Below, one piece after another: positions 6,240 to 10,606 of a DNA stretch of 10,606 bases. The notes under the pieces were generated by a model that had not been told where the DNA came from, made no database searches, and worked only from the letters and a program-made list of their open reading frames with translations. Numbering within the stretch: position 1 is the stretch's first letter; each line of letters begins with the position of its first letter. The translations under genes and the position numbers were made by a program. The stretch comes from CAZEQH01 sp964566875. GTDB lineage: Bacteria > Patescibacteriota > Minisyncoccia > Minisyncoccales > JANBVM01. The stretch is from contig CAZMJM010000020.1 of assembly GCA_964566875.1 (NCBI GenBank), positions 1 through 10,606 on the forward strand, written 5' to 3'.

Positions 6240-7160
6240 TTAGAACTTTGTTTCACAATAGGGACACACCTTCCATTCGGGCTTCTTGATGATGAAACAG
6301 TTGGGGCAGAAAGCCAGTTGTTTCATTTCGTGATAAGAAAGGTTTTCATTCACCAGGAAGGTAATGATTTCTCTTTTTTCGTAGAAAGACGGGGGAAAAA
6401 CGTGCTGCCTTGAGATAAGGGCGATTTCAAAATCTCTTCTCTCCATCAGGTACTTCATTAAAAGGGCAAATACTATCAATAATATCCAGATGGTAAAGGA
6501 AAATACCTGTCTCAGGAGAAAAAAATTAAAATGGAGAAGAATAAGTATAAGCGCCATTATCTGAAAACCCCTCTTTAAGAATTGCTCTTCATAGAGCCGA
6601 TGGAACTTTGACAAAGAGATGAAATAACCCAAGATGCCAGCGGCGGTAACATAGGCTATCCCGTTTATGAGGACCTGGAATATCACCAGACCGTCCAGCT
6701 GCTGAGCGGCCGAGGCCTGTGCCACATAGAAAACGTTTTTAGAAACGGCGAATCCCAAACCGAAAGAAAGCGCCAACTGCACTCCCTGCAATACCTTAAT
6801 CACGCTCCGTCTTTTCTTTATATCAAATTTAAGAAAATAGTTCTGGACAGCTGTTTCTAAAAAACCTACCACTATAGAACTTATCACGGCCACCACTATC
6901 AGGCTGGGAAGATTGCTTAGCACCTGTTCGGGGGAAGCGGAAAATATGTTCAGCAGACCGCCGAAAACGGTCGTCATCAGCTTGGAAAAGAAGAATTCTA
7001 TTCCTACCACAAGAGCCGACAGCCCCAAACCAGCCAAAAATGATAATGCTAAAGAGCCGACTGTTACCGCTCTCTCAGATTTCTTAAAAGAAACATAAAA
7101 CCATACCCAGGCCGCTGCCGGAATAAGTGAGGCCACAGAAATTAGTATTTCCCTTTGCAT
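6240..7160 (-). CDS. PrsW-like polytopic membrane protein with degenerate active site and C-terminal zinc ribbon
   Basis: The 306-residue product has about seven to eight membrane segments (up to about residue 235) and a cytoplasmic C-terminus. The layout follows the PrsW/CPBP-like intramembrane protease superfamily: an N-terminal helix pair with AAAWVWFYVSFKKSER, then LETAVQNYF where PrsW has EExxK, GFAVSKNVFYV where PrsW has GFAxxENxxY, and INGIAYVTAAGILGYF where PrsW has a His. Only the first Glu (E102) is kept; the second Glu, the motif-2 Glu and the His are T103, K141 and N166. Proteolysis is therefore unlikely if the family call is right. Residues 285-302 (CPNC and CPYC) form a zinc-ribbon-like tail absent from ordinary PrsW. 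The gene starts 8 nt after the Hsp20 stop and ends 16 nt before the cohesin ATG, so it belongs to the same transcript. The assignment is by motif reading only. Confidence 0.75.
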   Translation of the reverse strand: MQREILISVASLIPAAAWVWFYVSFKKSERAVTVGSLALSFLAGLGLSALVVGIEFFFSKLMTTVFGGLLNIFSASPEQVLSNLPSLIVVAVISSIVVGFLETAVQNYFLKFDIKKRRSVIKVLQGVQLALSFGLGFAVSKNVFYVAQASAAQQLDGLVIFQVLINGIAYVTAAGILGYFISLSKFHRLYEEQFLKRGFQIMALILILLHFNFFLLRQVFSFTIWILLIVFALLMKYLMERRDFEIALISRQHVFPPSFYEKREIITFLVNENLSYHEMKQLAFCPNCFIIKKPEWKVCPYCETKF

Positions 7161-7168
7161 TGAGAATT

Positions 7169-7627
7169 CTAACTTATGTCAGATATTCTAATCTTCTTTT
7201 TCTGTTCTTCGCCTTTCAGGAACGGCAGTCTCAGCGCCAGAACTCCCCGCTGTAGCTTGGCTGATATGCGTGAGGCATCAACTTCCTTAGGCAGAATGAT
7301 CTGCCTGAAGAAGGAACCCCACTCACACTCCTGCACCAGCCATTTTTCTTCCTCCTTTTTCGCTGCGACCACCTTCGGCCTGCTTTTCTCTCCCCGGATG
7401 GTGATAACGTCGGCTTCGTCTTCCATCAATATATCAAGAGTGTCCGGGTCCACTCCCGGCATGGAAGCGTATATCATTATCTCCTCGTCGGTCTGATAGA
7501 TATCTACGTCCAACTGCAAAACTCCATCTTCCTTTTCGGGAGCGGTTTCTTTAAGGCTTTCAAAGACTTTATCCCTGCCTTCCTTTTTGCTATCCTCCTT
7601 TTTTAATTTATCCAGAAAAGAAGTCAT
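7169..7627 (-). CDS. hsp20: Hsp20/alpha-crystallin family small heat-shock protein
   Basis: This 152-residue protein is an ATP-independent holdase that keeps unfolding proteins soluble. A charged N-terminal arm (1-38) precedes an alpha-crystallin domain (about 39-136) with the family's landmarks: DVDIYQTDEEIMIYASMPGV, VITIRGEK, the CEWGSFFRQIILPKEVD block, and AKLQRGVLALRLPF carrying the GVL signature. A short Lys-rich tail carries IRI, resembling the I-x-I oligomerisation motif. The product lacks a signal peptide and acts in the cytoplasm, although it sits between two genes for surface or membrane proteins. The 77-nt gap upstream contains a TATAAT and a hairpin near the start codon, so it may be expressed on its own as well as from the cluster. 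No CIRCE operator is visible. Confidence 0.95.
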   Translation of the reverse strand: MTSFLDKLKKEDSKKEGRDKVFESLKETAPEKEDGVLQLDVDIYQTDEEIMIYASMPGVDPDTLDILMEDEADVITIRGEKSRPKVVAAKKEEEKWLVQECEWGSFFRQIILPKEVDASRISAKLQRGVLALRLPFLKGEEQKKKIRISDIS

Positions 7628-7629
7628 TC

Positions 7630-7646
7630 AAGATTTTTTCAATCTT
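7630..7646 (-). promoter_or_regulatory. AU-rich hairpin in the ribosome-binding region of hsp20
   Basis: The minus strand reads AAGATT, loop GAAAA, AATCTT, then GA and the ATG. The 6-bp stem covers the place where the ribosome would bind and would melt easily. Small heat-shock genes often carry RNA thermometers at this position, but the sequence matches neither ROSE nor a clear fourU element, and no Shine-Dalgarno is visible to be masked. Confidence 0.3.
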
Positions 7647-7660
7647 CTTTGTATTTATTA

Positions 7661-7666
7661 ATTATA
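7661..7666 (-). promoter_or_regulatory. Possible -10 element upstream of hsp20
   Basis: A perfect TATAAT on the minus strand lies about 34 nt before the hsp20 ATG. No convincing -35 is found at 16-18 nt spacing, and the surrounding DNA is very AT-rich, so this is only suggestive. Confidence 0.3.
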
Positions 7667-7704
7667 TAATATTTTCCTCAAAAGCAGAAGAAAGGAGAGG
7701 CAAC

Positions 7705-9423
7705 TTATCCCGTCCAGCAGTACATCATAATAGAGAAGTCTACCAGGTCTACCATCCCATCCATATTGATATCCGCTACCGCATCGCTCGTCTTCCAGTG
7801 GTATAATAGTATGGAAAAATCCACCAGATTAACGCTGCCGTCCTGGTTCAGGTCGGACCGTTCACAGAAACTGACTACCGGGGGCTTGCCTATGCCGAAA
7901 TAAACCGATTGGCCGAAATCCCCTGTCCCAGCCGCCTCAAAGGATGACCTCGCCTGCACCACATAGGTATCTTCAAGAAGGCCTGCAGTATCAAACACCA
8001 AAGACCACCTGCCCTGCTTATCGGCGGTCGCCTGCATCTTGATGGTTTCTTCTTCCGGTATCTCCTCCTCCAGTTCCCGATAAGGATGAATCCAGACGTC
8101 TATGGTACTGTCAGGTACACTCTGACCAAAGACCATCAGGTCGTCTCCAGCGTCCAGGGTATCCTTATCAATCTCAATGGTCGGCGGCAGGAAAACGCGG
8201 ATGGTCGTCCTGGTGCCCCCTTTAAGCAGGAAGGTAGTTGATTCCGTAACGGATTTTCTGCCATCACTGTCTCTGGCCCAGACGCTGAAGGTGTAAACCC
8301 CGACCTCAAGCCCGGACACGGTGTGAGTAAAGTCCGCCAGTGTACCGGCCTGAATCTCCTTTTCTATGTTGCCGTCTTTCAAAATGAATACCTTAGCCAG
8401 GGGAAAAGCCCACCCTCCCACCGTCAGGGCCGGGAGAGAAGGAAGAGGGGGAAATGGAGCTCCACCGCCGCCGCCGGAAGTGCTGCCGGTTTCTCCTTCA
8501 CCGCTGCCGGGAGAAGGTATATAAAAGGAAATCAAATAGTCATCGTCGTTGGTATTGCCGAGTATGTCCTGGCATCTGATATAAAAATTGTACTCTAGGC
8601 CTCCCACCAGGTCGGTCAGAACGGTAGAGTGAAATACCTTCAGGGTGGACGACAGCCAGTTGGTTGAAGAAGCGTAGGGAACGCCGGCTTCGGTAGCGTA
8701 TTTACAGTAGGCATACTCGTCCGTGTTCATGGAAAGGGAAACATTTTTGGTACCGACCGGCAGAGAGCCGCTAGGAAATCCGTTATATCTGTAGGGCGGA
8801 AAGGTGTCCGGAGGGACGGTAATCCCCATGTCAACGGGAGAAACGGTAGCCACCATGGTAGTGGCGCGGTCCAGGAGATTACTGGAGGCGTCATAGGTGG
8901 TAAGATACAATCTGAAAGAATCATTAGTGACGGGATTTTGAATCTGCAGGTCTCCACTGGCTCCGTAAACGGCATTGGTGCCGAGTTTTATCCTCACGGC
9001 CGTACCGGCCGCCAGACCTCTGTTGGAAGAAAGGGTAAAGGTAATGCTGCCGGAACCGCCCGTTACCACCGTTACCCCATCGACGTTGGGTGAGGGACTG
9101 CTGCCGAGCGTTCTCTCCGTAAAAGTCGCATTGATGGATGAAGAAGTAGCCAGGTCAATATCGGTATAATCAAATCCCGTTGGGATATCAAAGGCTCCGC
9201 TTTCCAAGGTAATGTCTATCGTGCCGGAAGGAGGAACGGCCGTGGTGGCTATGAATTTTATGGTGTGATTGGCCGGGGTATCGGGATGCGAGGTGGATAA
9301 GGTATCCGAAACCCGGATTAGATTGGAGAGGGCTGAACAGGGAGAAGCCCTAAATACCAAAAAGACCGCCAGTAAAGAGACGCTTAAGACTGTGAGAACT
9401 AAATAAAGTCTTGAAAAATTCAT
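7705..9423 (-). CDS. Secreted multidomain protein with C-terminal type I dockerin
   Basis: The 572-residue product starts with a signal peptide (1-31, core LYLVLTVLSVSLLAVFLVF, likely cut after CSA). A beta-rich N-terminal domain (33-198) of unrecognised family is followed by an Ig/FN3-like domain with paired cysteines (about 205-302), a Gly/Ser/Pro linker (303-328) and two further Ig-like domains (329-400, 412-511). The dockerin (about 519-572) has two F-hand repeats: DLNQDGSVNLVDFSILLYHW and DINMDGMVDLVDFSIMMYCW. Both keep Asp/Asn at calcium-binding positions 1, 3, 5, 9 and 12. No enzyme domain is present, so this looks like an adhesin or structural component, not a cellulosomal hydrolase. 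Its likely receptor is the cohesin protein downstream. ATG 9423 lies 5 nt after the previous stop; an in-frame extension to 9543 is rejected because it overlaps the preceding gene and buries the signal peptide. Confidence 0.9.
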   Translation of the reverse strand: MNFSRLYLVLTVLSVSLLAVFLVFRASPCSALSNLIRVSDTLSTSHPDTPANHTIKFIATTAVPPSGTIDITLESGAFDIPTGFDYTDIDLATSSSINATFTERTLGSSPSPNVDGVTVVTGGSGSITFTLSSNRGLAAGTAVRIKLGTNAVYGASGDLQIQNPVTNDSFRLYLTTYDASSNLLDRATTMVATVSPVDMGITVPPDTFPPYRYNGFPSGSLPVGTKNVSLSMNTDEYAYCKYATEAGVPYASSTNWLSSTLKVFHSTVLTDLVGGLEYNFYIRCQDILGNTNDDDYLISFYIPSPGSGEGETGSTSGGGGGAPFPPLPSLPALTVGGWAFPLAKVFILKDGNIEKEIQAGTLADFTHTVSGLEVGVYTFSVWARDSDGRKSVTESTTFLLKGGTRTTIRVFLPPTIEIDKDTLDAGDDLMVFGQSVPDSTIDVWIHPYRELEEEIPEEETIKMQATADKQGRWSLVFDTAGLLEDTYVVQARSSFEAAGTGDFGQSVYFGIGKPPVVSFCERSDLNQDGSVNLVDFSILLYHWKTSDAVADINMDGMVDLVDFSIMMYCWTG

Positions 9424-9428
9424 TTGAT

Positions 9429-9785
9429 TTAACGCTTCTTCTTCCGTTTCCTGGAAATTCTTCTCTTTATTCTCCTCTCTTCTCTCTTTGCGCGGCGCTG
9501 ATGGATGCCGGAAAAAATCATCCACATTACAGCCAACATGCATACGGTAAAAATCATCAGGAAAATATCGGCGTAAACCCCTTTCTTTTCCCGCATTTTC
9601 TGTTGCTTTTCTTTAAGGGCTACACTCGTATCTTTAATCTTCCGGGCGAGGATATTAATAGGGTTAGAAGGAACGGACACGGAGACTTGGGAATCGGAAA
9701 CCGGATTTTGAGCCGAACATAAAGAGAAATAAGCTGCAGCCAGGAAGAAAACAGCTAGAGAAACGAAAATCTGTTTGTTTCCCAT
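9429..9785 (-). CDS. Small membrane protein with two hydrophobic segments and a highly basic tail
   Basis: The 118-residue protein has a hydrophobic N-terminus (5-22, a signal anchor or a signal peptide cut near CSA), an exterior loop with a coiled-coil-like segment (45-68), a second membrane helix (about 72-93) and a cytoplasmic tail (97-118) in which 16 of 22 residues are Arg or Lys. The loop motif VPSNPINILA (38-47) matches VPENPFNSLA in the protein encoded just upstream, so the two are tandem paralogues. The basic tail could bind nucleic acid, phospholipid head groups or an acidic partner. The family is not recognised. It starts 14 nt after the previous stop, with GGGGGT about 3 nt before the ATG, and stops 5 nt before the dockerin gene, so the genes are very likely co-transcribed and perhaps translationally coupled. 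Confidence 0.85.
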   Translation of the reverse strand: MGNKQIFVSLAVFFLAAAYFSLCSAQNPVSDSQVSVSVPSNPINILARKIKDTSVALKEKQQKMREKKGVYADIFLMIFTVCMLAVMWMIFSGIHQRRAKREERRIKRRISRKRKKKR

Positions 9786-9799
9786 AGACCCCCAGACAT

Positions 9800-10195
9800 C
9801 TACTTATTTTTCTTTCTTTCCCTGTAATCGAGGTAAAAATTAACCATAATGAGAAAGAATAAGAGCATAACGATAACCAAAATCAAAACCAGGATAACAT
9901 TACCTCCGGCTGCGAAAATCCTTCCCTGCATCTCAGTCTCTCTCTGGTCTAGCGTCACTTCCTTCTCGTTCAGCTGCTCTTCCTTCTCCTGAAGCTGCTG
10001 CGCCAGACTGTTAAAGGGGTTTTCAGGAACACCCACCTTCATGCCTACCGTAGAGCCAATCTCCGCTCCTAAATATTGAAAAATAGCAGCGGGGCTGGCC
10101 CGCCAGTTCGTCCAGGAAAGAACCAGCACCAAGGATAATGCTGCCGTCAAAATAATGATTGATTGGTTCACCGCCCTCTTATCAGCGTATTCCAT
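9800..10195 (-). CDS. Small membrane protein with exterior coiled coil, paralogue of the following gene
   Basis: The 131-residue protein has a short basic N-terminus, a membrane helix (about 11-29), an exterior region (30-95) and a second membrane helix (about 97-120) with a short basic cytoplasmic tail YRERKKNK. The exterior region carries VPENPFNSLA (56-65) followed by a heptad-like coiled coil QQLQEKEEQLNEKEVTL. The same VPxNPxNxLA plus coiled-coil arrangement occurs in the next gene. Both ends in the cytoplasm with an exterior coil suggests a hairpin-shaped membrane component that could oligomerise and organise the dockerin/cohesin proteins; this is inference, and I know of no named family. 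The upstream 48 nt contain no hairpin, so it is probably transcribed with the SUMF1-fold gene. Confidence 0.85.
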   Translation of the reverse strand: MEYADKRAVNQSIIILTAALSLVLVLSWTNWRASPAAIFQYLGAEIGSTVGMKVGVPENPFNSLAQQLQEKEEQLNEKEVTLDQRETEMQGRIFAAGGNVILVLILVIVMLLFFLIMVNFYLDYRERKKNK

Positions 10196-10243
10196 ACTCT
10201 TTTTTACACATAAATTGCCTATAATCCTCCCTAATTTATATTA

Positions 10244-10606
10244 TCATTTTACGCACCTGAATCCCACCCCCACGCCGGAAAAGGAAGGCGGTGCCACCAG
10301 GTAGGCTGAGTAGATGCCGGCGTCCGACTGGTTGTTCCAGTAGCCGCCCCTCATAAAAGCCCTTATCTGGCTGGGACGGATCCAGAAATAATCTTCATTG
10401 TAGTTGACATCAGGCTGGGTGGTGGTGGTCATGCCGGGGAGGCCGTATCCGTCGGTACTGATGACATATCCTGTCTCCGGAAGACTCTTTTCTTCGTAGA
10501 CGCCCTCTGAAGCAGCACCGTCCACCCACTCCCAGACGTTGCCTATCATATCATAGACACCCGAGGCAGAAACGCATTTGGCGCCGGAACCCGTCAGGCC
10601 GGGCTG
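10244..10606 (-). CDS. SUMF1/formylglycine-generating-enzyme-fold protein, C-terminal part (N-terminus cut by window edge)
   Basis: The frame stays open from the window edge to a TGA at 10244, giving 120 residues of the C-terminus; the internal ATG at 10549 is not the true start. Hallmarks of the FGE-sulfatase (SUMF1) fold are clear: YDMIGNVWEWV in the first half and RAFMRGGYWNN with the closing GVGVGFRC at the end. Canonical formylglycine-generating enzymes carry two catalytic cysteines just after the RGGSW motif; none is present here, so copper-dependent sulfatase activation is unlikely. The family also includes C-type-lectin-like binding domains, including many targets of diversity-generating retroelements, in which exactly this C-terminal segment varies. 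It is the first visible gene of the surface cluster, 48 nt before the next gene and without a terminator between them. Confidence 0.85.
   Translation of the reverse strand, partial: QPGLTGSGAKCVSASGVYDMIGNVWEWVDGAASEGVYEEKSLPETGYVISTDGYGLPGMTTTTQPDVNYNEDYFWIRPSQIRAFMRGGYWNNQSDAGIYSAYLVAPPSFSGVGVGFRCVK

Noticed and set aside
6224..6256. GTG start at 6256 for the cohesin gene
   Set aside because: It overlaps the preceding gene and has no ribosome-binding site; ATG 6223 gives a typical signal peptide. Not fully excluded.
6240..7160. Active PrsW-type site-1 protease
   Set aside because: Three of the four expected catalytic or metal-binding residues are substituted.
7628..7704. CIRCE/HrcA operator upstream of hsp20
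   Set aside because: No TTAGCACTC / GAGTGCTAA inverted repeat is present; only AT-rich DNA and a short unrelated hairpin.
9424..9543. N-terminal extension of the dockerin protein to an ATG at 9543
   Set aside because: It would overlap the preceding gene by 115 nt and place a charged 40-residue segment before an otherwise standard signal peptide; ATG 9423 directly follows the upstream stop.
10220..10225. Plus-strand TATAAT as an antisense promoter into the SUMF1-fold gene
   Set aside because: No -35 element at 16-18 nt spacing, and the region is AT-rich enough for this hexamer to occur by chance.
10244..10549. Complete gene starting at the internal ATG at 10549
   Set aside because: The same frame continues to the window edge with family-typical residues (GVYDMIGNVWEW), so the ATG is internal to the SUMF1 fold.
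10244..10606. Active formylglycine-generating enzyme
   Set aside because: The cysteines that follow the RGGSW motif in canonical enzymes are absent, and no sulfatase gene is nearby.
1..10606. CRISPR array, insertion sequence, rRNA or recoded TGA genetic code
   Set aside because: No regularly spaced direct repeats, no transposase or terminal inverted repeats, no rRNA-like segments; TGA terminates the genes ending at 2030 and 10244 (followed there by TAA), and tryptophan is encoded by TGG.

Overview
The window looks like part of a chromosome from an uncultivated bacterium of the Candidate Phyla Radiation (Patescibacteria, most likely Parcubacteria). This rests on gene content: signal-peptide proteins with stacked Ig-like domains joined by Pro/Gly/Thr linkers, a cohesin and a dockerin protein anchored or secreted as in a single-membrane cell, a DNA-binding domain fused to a membrane-anchored exterior, and few Shine-Dalgarno sequences. 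TGA serves as a stop after two genes, so the recoded TGA=Gly lineages (Gracilibacteria/SR1) are unlikely. The lineage call is inference. Every gene I accept is on the minus strand, so transcription runs from high to low coordinates.

Right-hand block (10606 to 4475) is a tight co-directional cluster, probably an operon. In transcription order it holds: the C-terminal part of a SUMF1/formylglycine-enzyme-fold protein (cut by the window edge); two small paralogous two-membrane-segment coiled-coil proteins; a secreted protein ending in a dockerin; an Hsp20 chaperone; a PrsW-like membrane protein with its catalytic residues replaced and a zinc ribbon added; and a membrane-anchored cohesin protein. 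A hairpin plus T-run directly after the cohesin gene ends the block. The dockerin and cohesin suggest that one secreted protein docks onto another held in the membrane. The other membrane proteins may assemble or monitor this complex, and the SUMF1-fold protein may be a binding module diversified by a retroelement.

Middle block (4474 to 2030) has three single-gene units, each with a plausible promoter and followed by a hairpin terminator: a stand-alone PAS protein, a V4R/heme-NO-binding-like protein, and an AT-rich gene of unknown function with helical-repeat character. The first two look like small sensory proteins without an output domain.

Left block (2029 to 1) has a 479-bp AT-rich intergenic stretch with a terminator, a candidate structured leader or small RNA with two mutually exclusive hairpins, and a promoter. 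It leads into a large protein, cut by the window edge, with two excisionase-like helix-turn-helix domains in the cytoplasm, one membrane segment and a long exterior part. That topology resembles one-component transmembrane regulators.
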